This document shows, piece after piece, positions 1-10,830 of a stretch of DNA of 64,000 nt; the first letter of the stretch is position 1; each line of letters opens with the position of its first letter. The notes under the pieces are model-generated. The model had not been told where the DNA came from. It did no database searches and was given only the letters and a program-made list of their open reading frames with translations. Source of the stretch: Tetrapyrgos nigripes. Taxonomy: Eukaryota > Basidiomycota > Agaricomycetes > Agaricales > Campanellaceae. The position numbers and the translations under genes were made by a program. The stretch is taken from contig JAACJM010000058.1 in assembly GCA_013368315.1 (NCBI GenBank), forward strand, positions 186,001 through 250,000. The letters run 5' to 3'.

Positions 1-1130
1 ACTCGGGACCGAGAGGCACGCAGGAAAATCACCGAAAGGAACGGTATATTGAACTGTGAAGCGGTGAAGCCTCGGAAGTTGTGTGGCTGAGGACCATGTC
101 GGGACCATGAGTTAGTTGACTTAGACTCGGAGAGAGAGAGGTACCTATAGTCGTTAATCATCAGACGATCTTATTCATCAATAATTGCCCTCCGAGACTC
201 GTAAGGAACTTGACCTTAGGCTTGCGGACTTAACCTGAAGCTAAGTCTCGCTCAAATTTCTCACTTGAGAGGTTGCAAGTGTGCCACCTCCTCCTCCTAC
301 TTACTTCACTGTCTTAAGCTTCAAGTTCCCTCCCACCGTGCCCGTGCCCGTGCCCATGCTCCCACACGGATACTGTTCCACTGTTCCACTCAGGCTATTA
401 CACCATTCCACAAACGCTCAAACCCTGCAAAATCGGATTAAACTCTATCAAGGCTTAATATTGGCTGATCCTCTCCTCCCGGTGATATCATCATAATGAC
501 TGTCACTATGCCGTGCCAGCTTGAGTGACGATGCCACGGCACATATGCATGTAAGTATTCGCAGGTAGACGCGTGCGCCCGTCATGACTTCAAGTCGTCC
601 CTTTTGTCCGTCGCGGCAGAAGATCGCAGGGACTCTTCCTCGCTCCACAACTTGCAATCAATCGCAGAATGTTATAATTATAGTACTCAGCTACTCGGCA
701 ACACAGCAACCCGCTCAGTAGATACGTAGATACAGAGATAAGGTAGATAAGTCAGTACATGGATATGAGAATGACTATATGTAGCTTTGACATCTCTGCG
801 CCGCGTTCGCCGTTTGCCGTCTGGTAATATGACTACCCTCGATACTAAACTATGGTGTTGGTACACTGAAGGGGCCACTTGGCATGTATATCTATCTGTC
901 GGTCTGGCCAAGACATTTATTTACAATTGAAAGAATCGATTTTGAAGATGCCACCGACTAACCAACGACTCGGATTCACGTGTAGTGGAGCCTGAAAGGC
1001 CTGAAGTACAGGTGGAGGTGCAGGTGCGCAGGGCAGGTGCACAGGGCAGGGAAGTCGAACTTAAAGTCAAGACGTACAGATGTACACGGTACAGCTAGGA
1101 CTTATGCTTATTTTGATTCAGATTCATTGT
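1..1130. other. no gene seen
   Basis: I see no supported gene. The open frames are short, lack family motifs and overlap on both strands. Short sequence runs such as CTCCTCCTCC (about 288-298) and a few GTGCCC repeats (about 338-352) are present. Nothing here resembles a tRNA or rRNA. Confidence 0.5.
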
Positions 1131-1139
1131 ATTTTTGTA

Positions 1140-1400
1140 TTTTTGTACAGTACAGTGAATATAAGTACACGGTACGTACAAAAGACATAAGAAAGACATA
1201 AGTATACTAAGCAAGTGGGAACGGTAGTGTTTTGTACAGTGAGTATACACGGTACGTACAAAAGACATAAAAAAGACATAAGTCTACTAAGCAAGTGGGA
1301 ACGATAGTGCAAGTTTTTTTTGTACAGTGAGTATACACGGTACGTACAAAAGACATAACAGGGACATGAGTATACTGAGCAAATGGGAGTAGCGCAATTT
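1140..1400. repeat. three-copy tandem repeat, unit about 85-90 bp
   Basis: Three head-to-tail copies start near 1140, 1230 and 1321. Each begins TTTTGTACAGTGAGTATAC, continues through CACGGTACGTACAAAAGACA and ends near GCAAGTGGGAACGATAGTG. The third copy is the most diverged towards its end. It is probably a local minisatellite. No coding role is apparent. Confidence 0.85.
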
Positions 1401-3042
1401 TTGATTCATGAAGATGAGAATGCGTACAATTTCGCTTTAAAATAACTGATACTTGGAACAAGGATAGTCCTTTAGATAATAAGTGCTCAAGCACGAAGGC
1501 CCAGGTGCTGACGTCGTCGTCACTAGGTATACTAAGAAGCTGAACACCGAGAGTCGCGACTTGGGACTTGAAGAAGGTTTGAGAACGAGTCACAGTGTTT
1601 GTGTGCCGTCAGTTCTTCCATGCCCAATGACACATGAGGACACCCAAGCCTTCCAGAATTCCAGACGGCATTGTGAATCTTCAAATCGAATACTTGGCGA
1701 TGAGAGACAGCACCACTCCGAGACGGGAATTAAGGTAATTTGATCATCATGAGGTAGAGTCTGAGCTAGAGCTTGAAAATTTATCCAACTCGACAACTTG
1801 ATCGGACGAAAGGTTGAAGTAAGTTGAGTCGAGGGTGCCTTCTTTGTTAGTTGCTCCGTGTTTAAAGGACAGAGGACAATGGACGTGATAGGGAGCGTCA
1901 TAGAACGGTTAGATAGAAGACAGAGAGAGCAGAGCAGAGCCCGTCAGATAAGGAGAGGAAGGAGGTCCAGCTGGAAAGACGCGTTGCTGTATAATATTAG
2001 CCGCAAAGGGGTGTCAGGCTTGAGGAGGCGCATCAGCATCGGTGCCGGTAGCAATTCGAGACGTCGAGGATCCAATCCTACTTCGAAGACTAAAAGGCGT
2101 CGACTAAACGAGCGCTGACGTCGAAGGAGGGAAAGTAAGGCGTACCAGGGGGAAAAAAAAAGGTAAAAATACAGAAAATAATGAGGATAATTGAGGAAAG
2201 AGGGTAAGATCGTCGCTCGGTGCGTGTCGTCGGGCGATGTCGTTGCGTCGATATGCAATTCGGTGATAAGTCGGTCCCGTAATTTGCGGAGACAATCTCG
2301 AAAGAGGGAAAGAAAAGGAGTAATAGTGGAATGAATAGACTGCAAGGGCCCAGAACGAGAACGAGAACGACGACGATGACGAGAGGACGATGAAAAAGAG
2401 AAAGAAAGAAGCGAATAACAACGAACACCAGGCTCCAGTAACAACGCGCATCACTACTATTTCAACGCCGGGATTCTGCGAGACTGAGTAAAATGAGGGT
2501 ACAAGGGATGTTATGAAAATCCACACGAGACCGAAGAAGACCTTCGAGGAGGGTAACAACGTCGAAATGATGGACGGGAACGGGCAGACGTGAATTGGAG
2601 GTCGAGAGTGCCGGCCTGGACTTTGGACGAGAATCCCGATGTTGTTGTAAGTAAAGAAGAGGCACTAAAGGGAGGTTCTCCGCTGGAGTCCGTTGGAGGC
2701 GGAGTGGTGGAGGCTTCTAAGCTGGTCAAAGGTTGGACTGAGGAGGACGAGGGGTTCGTTGGGCCTCTGTAGACCTGTGTGGATATGTTTTTCTCTGGAG
2801 AAGGTATGTCTCTCTGGACGTATGTGTGGACCAGGGTCCATGGCATGTCTTTGGAACCAAATGGGGCTTGGACACAATTGACTCCAAGTATGGGAAAGCT
2901 CTCACGCAAATGGGGAAAGAAGATCTGCTCAATTTTGATCAAATCTGGACAGATCTGGATCGGCAAAAGTGACGAGAGCAGAAAAGAAATAAAAGTCGTC
3001 GCTTCGGCTCCTTTCCAGCCTCAACTCTACCACTTTTTCGCC
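1401..3042. other. no gene seen; upstream region of the 3043 gene
   Basis: No supported gene. Between about 2100 and 2460 the plus strand is purine-rich, which creates long but compositionally biased open frames on the minus strand. I treat these as artefacts. The last 400 bp should contain the promoter of the gene at 3043. I see no clear TATA box. Confidence 0.4.
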
Positions 3043-4134
3043 ATGGACGTCGACTGGTGTCTCTCGTGCTCGCGCCATTCGTCTACCTGCACTCACAACC
3101 ACAGCCACCCCAACGTACGCGTGCCCATCATCCACGTGCCCATCTCCAGACGGGACGAGCTCGACGACAACGACGATGACGACGACCTCTTTGACGACGA
3201 ACCAGTCATCATTCCCATCCGCGACGCACCCACAGCAGCCATCTCCCGCTGGGCGTCGCAAGTCCCTCCAAACGCCTCACCCGACGTCGCACCCCATGAC
3301 CCGTCTCGTCCTCCATGTCTCGCCGTCAAACCAACTCGTCCAAGTCCACCCACACTCTGTTTACATACCCCTGAAAAGGTTGTAACCATCCAACAACCAG
3401 CCGAGTACTCTCCCTCGTCTTCGGCCATCCCTCTGAGGCGGATGTCTCCTTCCTCTTCCAGAGCAAATGGCCTCTTATCGACTATCGCTTCCCATGTCAA
3501 ATCTCTGGTTTCCCGTCCACATTATCACTCGCCCACTTCAGAGCCAGAGTCTGACCTCTGGTGGAACGCACCCTCATCCTCTAAATATCCCATCCCGCCA
3601 ACTTCTGCATCATATGCTTCCTCCTCATTCACCTCTTCTTCTGCATCTGCATCCACTTCTTCATCTCTATCCACTCCCACCCATCCCTCTTCATACTTGT
3701 CCTCTCAACCCGCTTCTCGCCCCCAAAAACCCCTCCCAATCTCCATCGACCCTCTAAAATCCAAGCGTCGATATAACACCAACGGGGCATATCCCTATCC
3801 AAATGACTACGACAACTACGAATACGACAGGGACATTGGGTGTGGGTACGATTGCTACGCGCCCCAACCCCGATACCTTCCTATCCCACCGTCGCATTCG
3901 TCTATGAAGCAGAGGAGGCTGGTGGAGGATTTTGAAGAGTTGGATGAGGAGGAATCTGAGAACTGTGACATTGATTATCGAGTGGATGGGAAGAGGGATT
4001 ATTATCATGAGGGATGGGAAGATGGGACGCCTGTCCAACAGCCCCAATTACAGTTGAAGGAGAAAGTGACCAGGGGAAGGGAGAGGAGGAAGGCGAAGCA
4101 CTATCATGCCTCGGCGAGGAGCGGAAGGGTGTAA
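3043..4134 (+). CDS. low-complexity protein with N-terminal CxxC, possibly Ecl1-like
   Basis: A single uninterrupted frame of 363 codons plus stop starts at an ATG in the context CGCCATGGA. The open frame runs further upstream, but this ATG begins a compact motif (MDVDWCLSCSRHS) and has the best context. The protein then has an acidic run (DDNDDDDDLFDDE, about residues 37-49), Ser/Pro-rich stretches, a Tyr/Asp-rich segment (PNDYDNYEYDRD) and a Lys/Arg-rich tail. The opening resembles the start of fungal Ecl1-type zinc-binding proteins, which affect stationary-phase lifespan in yeasts. The second Cys pair of that family is not obvious, being replaced by a CTHNHSHP His-rich stretch, so the family name is only a suggestion. 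It is most likely a real, largely disordered nuclear or cytoplasmic protein of unknown role. Confidence 0.6.
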   Translation: MDVDWCLSCSRHSSTCTHNHSHPNVRVPIIHVPISRRDELDDNDDDDDLFDDEPVIIPIRDAPTAAISRWASQVPPNASPDVAPHDPSRPPCLAVKPTRPSPPTLCLHTPEKVVTIQQPAEYSPSSSAIPLRRMSPSSSRANGLLSTIASHVKSLVSRPHYHSPTSEPESDLWWNAPSSSKYPIPPTSASYASSSFTSSSASASTSSSLSTPTHPSSYLSSQPASRPQKPLPISIDPLKSKRRYNTNGAYPYPNDYDNYEYDRDIGCGYDCYAPQPRYLPIPPSHSSMKQRRLVEDFEELDEEESENCDIDYRVDGKRDYYHEGWEDGTPVQQPQLQLKEKVTRGRERRKAKHYHASARSGRV

Positions 4135-4990
4135 TTCTCTTCTCCTCACCGTTCATCACGGACCACACTTAGAAGTTCGGTTTCGTTTCTTGCTTCCATT
4201 CTCCTGTTCTAGACGCCAAAAGTCTTATTCGTACCACCACTACCATGGCCACGTTATCTTCGTGTTCTTGTATCATTACTGTTACCTTTTTTGTGACTCT
4301 TATGTATGCTCGCACCACGCACTCTTTCTTTCGTCTTCATTTCCCTTCTTGGCTTCTTCATCATCCTCATATTTTCCTCTTTCATTTTCTCTCCCATTCT
4401 TCATCGTCTCCCAGCTCTCTTTCTTTAGACGTCTCCCAGCTCTTTCCTCTATATGCATGCAATCATATCGTCTCTCCATATCACACTTTTCGCATACATC
4501 GTTACTCGCATTGTTCTGTTCTGTTACATCACACCTCTCATCCACTCATTGCAATAGTTCACATACCACGTACTACATACATATCCCGTGCTCGTCTACC
4601 ACATCGCTCAACGCTCACTACCTCCGTTGCAACTTGCCATACCTACCTACCTCGTACATACACATTTCCACACACACTCAGCCTGCCTCTCAGCAGCCAC
4701 CTACCTATCTGCCTCTATACCTCGTTACTACCTACTTTTTCCGTCTACATTGCGAAATAAAAGAGCGTTCACGATAAAACTACCCCATTGCCAAGTACTC
4801 CCACCCAGAGTGTTAGTAATAGTTAGAATTGAGATTGAGACGGCGTAAACCTTCGTAAAGCACAGGTCAGCGGCGCAAGTACATAAGTAAGCAAGTAATT
4901 ATAATTATATGATCTACATTAAAATTTTTTGTACTGCGCTGTATACTCGTAACCAGCCTGCCTTTGAGGAGCTGATCATGTACTTAGTTG
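4135..4990. other. pyrimidine-rich sequence downstream of the 3043 gene
   Basis: Long runs of C and T produce several overlapping open frames in all plus frames (for example near 4106-4777). Their composition is determined by the TTC/CTC/TCT bias, not by a conserved protein, so I do not call a gene. It probably includes the 3' UTR of the preceding gene. Confidence 0.45.
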
Positions 4991-5017
4991 CTCCTTGGAG
5001 GAACTCGAGAAGTTAGA

Positions 5018-5258
5018 ACCCTTCAAGTTGAGAACCCTCGATATTACTACTTATTGGATCTTATTCAAGCTAGGGGATTACTGACCTCCTTCAGTTTGTA
5101 ACAGTTCAAGCCGTTGAGAACACGAGGACCCTTCAACTTCAAGTTATGGAATGGACCCTCGATACAAATACTTATTGGATCTTATTCAAGTTTTATTCAA
5201 GTTGATTACTGACCAGTGACCTCCTTCAAGTCAAGTAGCAGTCTGTAACAGTTCAAGC
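5018..5258. repeat. imperfect tandem duplication, two copies
   Basis: Two diverged copies lie head to tail, at about 5018-5116 and 5128-5258. Both contain CTTATTGGATCTTATTCAAG, TTACTGACCTCCTTCA and TGTAACAGTTCAAGC in the same order. The second copy has small extra insertions. It is a non-coding local duplication. Confidence 0.75.
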
Positions 5259-5980
5259 TGTTGAATCGTTGAAACGCATCCCGGGCTTAAAAAACCCGTT
5301 TATTCGTCCCTGAGCCTGTCGGCGGGTGCTGCGCCGGGGCGGCGGTACTGCCTTATGGAGCATCCTCGTCGCTCGTCGCCACGCGCTCAAGCTGGGCCCT
5401 CACGAAAGGTTAAACCTTGGTTAAAACCATCAACTTCTTCCCATCCATCCCATCTTTTTTCGTGAATCGTTTCAACTTCTTACTGGTCTCCGTGAGTCCG
5501 ACACAACCGATTTCGAGAAGTTAGAAGTTGATAATATTAAGACATGGTGTTCATGGACTCGAGCCAAATTCCTGGCCTGGGACGTCTCTCAATCACGTAC
5601 TCCGAGACAGATGATCATGTTTCATCGAACCCTTCGAAAGTCTACATAGTAGGAAATCGAAGAACGCACCGCAACGAAGGAAGACGGCGGCAGGCAGTTG
5701 AGTTAATGAAAGCAAAGGCACAAAAGCCGGAAGAGCCTGTAATTGGTGCTTTAACGGTAACGGTGGTTCGAGAACTGACTCGGAGGGTAATTACACGGTG
5801 TGTACCTTGCCTTGCAATTGGAGGCTGGATGTTTGACATGGACACACGACACGACCCATGGCCATCGGTGCACACTGGGTAAAGGAAGTAAGTACGTATA
5901 CCAACCTTGAGGCTTAGCCGTGGCCATCCATTCCATGCACATAGGTGCTCCGAGTTGGTTTATAATGGAAGTACTACTAG
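5259..5980. other. no gene seen
   Basis: The segment 5280-5345 is locally GC-rich (GTGCTGCGCCGGGGCGGCGG) and includes CCCGGGCTTAAAAAACCCG, a small inverted pair. The short open frame at 5544-5882 has no recognisable motif. Confidence 0.4.
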
Positions 5981-6010
5981 TGGAAGTGGAAGTGGAAGTG
6001 GAAGTGGAAA
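5981..6010. repeat. hexanucleotide microsatellite TGGAAG
   Basis: About five copies of TGGAAG run directly together. Roughly 130 bp further, at 6146-6182, there is a GGT/GAT trinucleotide-rich tract, and at 6208-6232 an AACAAG/GACAAG tract. All are simple-sequence DNA without coding evidence. Confidence 0.8.
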
Positions 6011-6249
6011 TGGGCGGGAAGAGGGAGGGACCGACGCGCCGCGATCGCGTAAGCCGTAATAGTGGCGGTAGTACCGACGGCGGCTTTGTCGGGATCGTCG
6101 GCATAAATTATTAAATAGCTGTGCAATGTGCTACTGCCGCTGCCGGTGGTGATGGTGGTGATAGTGGTGGTGGTGGTGGTGATCGTGGCGCAACGAGGGC
6201 AACAACGACGAACAAGAACAAGAACAAGGACAAGGTCACATCAGAAATC

Positions 6250-7870
6250 AGACAATCGTAAAATTGAATCAGAATCATATGTGCATGTCAGCAAGTCCAT
6301 GTATCATTGTAATTTGTATGTAGTGTTCGCGGGAGCAAAGTATTAACGAGGACGTCGAACTTCGAAGTCCATCCAGTATGGCATTGTATCCAAGGACGTA
6401 GATCCAGTGCCCATATCTACATCATCATCATTTCTTACAACTGTTCCAACTGTTCCTTGACTGTTCCTTAACTATATACCAACTTACAACAGGTGTGCAT
6501 CACAGTAGCGCATGCGCATACGAGGAAAGTTGGAAACGAAAGAAAGAACCCCCCTTCGAGATTCGAGAAAAAGTATCAGAACACTTTAGAACGTTCTATC
6601 ATCTATTCCAAAAGACTAAGCGTATGTATACAGTATGTACTTAATAAAGCCTAGGGCAAGGCTGCGAATTTTGAACTGAAAGGAAAAAAGAAGACATACG
6701 AAAAAGGAAAGAGCAGTCCTGATGCTTGAACCTGAGTCCCTCGCACCATGACGCTTTGACCTTGATACATACTTCGCTTTGGCCCCTGCTTCCGCCGACA
6801 ATGAGACGCAGTGCTGGAGAGCTAGGATGCTAGCTGGACTGCTCAAGCCCTCAGGCTTCCGAATCCGTCCGATATTAGCTAGACTGGCGTCGGTATCGGT
6901 CAGCCTGGTCAGCCTGGTCAGCCTGCTCCAGTGCTCCTCTCATGGTAACGCTTTTGCTGGTCATTTCCGTAGGATCTTGCTCTCAGCTAGAGCCAAACCT
7001 CTGGCCCCGAGCTCATTCGCAACGTCATCCCACATGTCCATTGTCCACAGGCTCCAGGCACACGCGCCGTCCGCTTGCGCTTCCTCGTTCCCTCATCCTG
7101 GGTCGGTCCACTTTCGCTGAGTTTCAACTCGGTTTTAATTTTTGATCAGCCTATCTCTCTCTTTCGAATCCGGTAGTTGTTTATCCAGGGAAAGGCATTG
7201 GCAATAGAGCTATCATACAAGTTGTGCATGCGCACAGGCTACAGCAGTACTATGATTGTGACTGAGTCGACGTTTGGACGACGTTTGAAAATTGGACGGT
7301 GTCACGGTGCGCATCTTGAAGCTGCTGGTCTGTCCCCTGTCTCCCTGTCTCCCTGTCCCCCTTTTCACTTAGGTTTCCTGTTCTCTGGGTCTGTAGAGCC
7401 TACTGCATTGGCCTGAAGACCGATACGTCGGGCATTGGTCGGGTGACAGGTACTGAGGTAATTGATCGAGTTATTCGAGCACGGTATGAACGCGCGAAGG
7501 TACTGAGGACCAGTACATCGGCAGGAGGAGGAGGAGCTCGAGGAGGAGCTTGACCCGACGCAGCACAAACACAGCATAGCCAGATCTGAACATACACCGT
7601 TAGACCAAAAGCTCAGTAGCACTCGCCAGTAGTCAAAAAAGTCCATTTGGCACAAAACCATATTGAGCCTTTGCAGAATAGGGCGCCTTCTCGCTGTGAT
7701 ATCGTTCTCATTATCACCTCCGTAAATGCATTCGCGCAATAGACCGTTCATTCTCCTCCCTTGGATATTTGTCCATATCTTGAACTGATAGTCATTAATG
7801 GCTCGGAATATTGTCGTATGTAGTACTGTACCTAATTAGCTGTTTTCTTGATTGTATCTTGATGATAGTC
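6250..7870. other. no gene seen
   Basis: No supported gene. There is a triplicated GGTCAGCCT at about 6898-6923. There is also a GGA-rich tract at 7522-7548 (AGGAGGAGGAGCTCGAGGAG) whose reverse complement recurs at 8048-8078. Open frames on the minus strand around 7365-7751 are driven by this tract. Confidence 0.4.
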
Positions 7871-7872
7871 TC

Positions 7873-8075
7873 CATGACTGGATGGATCTACAGCAGTTGA
7901 AATGCACTGCGAACTAATCCTCTTGCAACTAGAAGTGGATGATCCCCGGGATGATGATGTACCTGTTAGGCTGTTACAGTAGCTACATCGGGTTGCCTCT
8001 CAGACCCCGGTGTATCAGTTCTTGGACGTCCCAGCCCGGGTAATACCCTCCTCGAGCTCCTCCTCCTCCTCCTCC
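7873..8075 (+). repeat. dispersed repeat R2, copy 1
   Basis: About 190-200 bp are repeated, by eye around 80% identical and in the same orientation, at 63427-63612. Shared blocks include GGATCTACAGCAGTT, AGTAGCTACATCGGGTTGCC, GTATCAGTTCTTGG and GGGTAATAC followed by a CTCCTCCTC tract. A fragment matching only the 3' end (GCCCGGGTAATACACCCCTC) lies at about 15594. The shared 3' end and variable 5' extent suggest a retroposed element such as a SINE or a truncated LINE tail, but I could not identify the family. Confidence 0.7.
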
Positions 8076-8079
8076 TCTT

Positions 8080-10757
8080 CCTATCGATATCCGCTGAGTA
8101 CTTATGTGGTGACGGCGCTTCCCGCCGTCTCGAGTCTTTCTTCTCATCCCACCGCCTCGCTTGCCTGATCGTATTCTCTAATACTGATTTTCATTGCTAT
8201 AGAACGGGGTTATTTGGAATATTGGGTACGAGGCACCGTGAGACTAGACTCACCAACATCTGTGGTTATTTTAGAGCCGTTAAACTTCTGCTTCTATCTT
8301 CCACTATTCACATAGCCTACAGATAAGTTAGTTAGATACCAGCAGTTTAGAATTCTGGAAGACTCGGCCTCATCGAGGTGAAGAGTCTTTTTCACTCAGT
8401 GAAAGCGGTGATGGCTTGTCCAAGTCGGGCGATCTCGTAAGTTCATGGCATTTGGCAGATGAAGAGACGAGACTGGAATCGCACGCTCATGCTGGAGTCT
8501 GATAGGACCCTTGGAGCTTGTTGAGAGCCGAATAGGAGGTGTTGTAGTCGTGATGGATGGATTTCGAGACACGATGTCAAGAGCTCAAGCTAAGGAACGA
8601 ACTCGGGGAATTTAGAAGGAATTTGCCGAGAAAGATAGCCTGAGGACTCGAAATTGAGTCGAATGAGTTCGAGCTCGATGGTTGTCTCCAATTGTCTCTT
8701 TAGCATTTTGAACTCAGCGAAGTTGGGCTGTAGACTATGGTCCACATACTGCATACTCTGGGTATCCCCGTCAGGGATCTCCCGAGAAAAGCTGGAATCA
8801 CATTCAGGACGATGATTATTGTAGTAGTTTTTCGGATTTTTGCGCGCCACGCAAGTAAATGAAGTACTCACATTTGGACATTTCCATTCGATCTTCCGTG
8901 CGATGCTTCTCCTACCGTACGCAACCCTTACAACGCACCTCCCCACAGTACTTATTGATAAGTAATCCAATGCCTTCTCTGAGGTAGATGAACATCGTAT
9001 CATTCTGCAAGTGACAAATCAGTGAAAATCCCTAAGGCCAGAGTAAAGTTGCTAATAGTGTTTGCGACTGTAATTCACCCTAAATCTTACTGCTCATCCA
9101 GCCAGACTCGTAGCATCAACCCGAGACTGTCAAAGGCGTACCAGATAGTGGGAATCTACGGTTACAGAGGTTAATAGGCATGAAGGGCTCGGGGGCCGTT
9201 TGTCATTCGAGGATAGTACGTACCTAATACAAGAACAACTTCCACTGGTATACACGATACTAGGATGAATTCTTGCAAGTGCCAGACTAGTCGACGTCTC
9301 CGTTTTCGAGTTGAACAAACTATATACTAGCGAGGAACTGGTTTCTCGAGGAAGTTCAGGCCAAGCTTCTGCCGTGAATAAGTGAAAAGCGCTTGGTACT
9401 GACATGTTACGGACATTGCCACAGTGACACTTATTCAACTAGTATTCAACGGGCTTAGCATAGAACTCGAATACTATATATGCGGTTGTGTTTGAGCCAT
9501 TCGAACAACCACCCAATCGGCTCTGTTCATCAGCTGCTTCTACATCACTGCATTTACATGTGAACTCTGAAGAGCCTCTGCCAAGGAGATGCTCTCACTT
9601 TAACCTCCACTTAAGTATCACAGCCATGCAACCCGGACCAAGTTTGATCAGCTTCTATAGAAGTACTAGTGCTAGTACTTATACTTCACGGGTACGGTCT
9701 ATCGGTAGCATTTTTCTGTAACTCAGGGGTTAGCCTAGAATCTCTTAAGCTTTGAAGATCCACGTAGCAATTGATCACCTTTTGCGACACACCTTGCGGT
9801 CTTCTGACATTTGTATTAGTCCTCAGGCTGGAAGCTGCGCAGCCGGGTACATCGATATCCAAAGTTTACCGACGATCTGAATGGTTGAGTACACTCAATA
9901 GATGTCACTGCCTTGACCTTCTCCTCAGCGGCTATAGAATGGCACTGGCAGTCGCAGCGTTGCTTCTGATGAATTAAGCTTTTTCTCGCCGTCTCAAGGG
10001 CTCATTATTGATTCTCTTACGTTTTCAACCAGACTGTGGCTGTTGACAGACAACATGGAACCAGGATGAGTATATGTTAGATTTCGACATGTACTTACTA
10101 CCGTTGGGCCTCCAGCAAATTTACTGCCCTTAAGATCTAACGGAGATCGAGTTCCGAGCTTATTTCTTTCTTCTGATCTAAAGTATTCAATGTCCGTGAA
10201 TAAAGCGGTAGGACTTAGGATATGTGAACCGTTCCAGTGGCCCAATTTAAAGGAACTTGAGTCCCCAGACAGGTTTGGTCGAGGTTTGGTCGAGGCACAC
10301 GACAAACATCTAGAACAACGGCGAGTCACGGAGGATAATTGAATAATGAAAGTCATCCATACACTTGCTGCAGTATAGGGCCTAGACCTAATAGCTACCT
10401 TGCCTAGCTCCTCTGCCGCACTCGCTAACCGGGACGAAGTCCAACTACATCTCCGTCCGTGAGCGTTCCCCTTTAGCTCAGAGAATCAGGAACCCTGATT
10501 AGGAGTCGCTCTCGAAAGCGAGTCCCACTGCATATGAACTTAAGGTTGTGTAAATCTGATTCTCGGATATCTTGCTGAGATTGAGAGGGATTGATGTACA
10601 CACCGGAAAATATTACTTACTGATGGGTTTAGAAATTTGGCTACATGCACTTGAATGTGAAGTCATTCTTGCATGGAAATTCTACAGACTGTATCGCTCT
10701 TCCTGATTGTTTTTTGTATGCCTTCCGAGTCTCCGTAGAGGAAGTAGATATAGACTA
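8080..10757. other. no gene supported
   Basis: The minus-strand frame at 8590-9003 has a moderately protein-like composition. It could be an exon pair with a GTGAGT donor near 8870, but it matches no family I know. The remaining frames are short and inconsistent. No RNA gene was recognised. Confidence 0.35.
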
Positions 10758-10830
10758 CGAAGACTTTTACCTTTTCCTTCCTGTGAAGGATCCGGTTATA
10801 TTCACAGGAAGGAAAAGGTAAAAGTCTTCG
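10758..10830. repeat. perfect 30-bp inverted repeat (hairpin)
   Basis: The arms 10758-10787 and 10801-10830 are exact reverse complements (CGAAGACTTTTACCTTTTCC and its complement) around a 13-nt loop that contains GGATCC. Transcribed from either strand it would form a 30-bp uninterrupted stem. There is no T-run after it, so a rho-independent style terminator is not implied, and this is nuclear fungal DNA in any case. Flanking sequence repeats TTCCTTCCG motifs. Function unknown. Confidence 0.9.

Noticed and set aside
2779..3042. Upstream extension of the 3043 frame starting at a GTG
   Set aside because: The extension lacks an ATG in good context and the CxxC motif begins exactly at the 3043 ATG, so the extra residues are probably 5' UTR.
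4106..4848. Several overlapping plus-strand open frames, one starting with a hydrophobic ATG segment at 4245
   Set aside because: Composition is dictated by a pyrimidine-rich tract and all frames are open. No conserved motif.
8590..9003. Minus-strand frame of 137 codons with a possible intron
   Set aside because: No recognisable family. The frame could be chance, and the splice model changes the protein completely.
10758..10830. Intrinsic transcription terminator
   Set aside because: Fungal nuclear genes do not use this terminator type, no T-run follows, and no gene precedes it.
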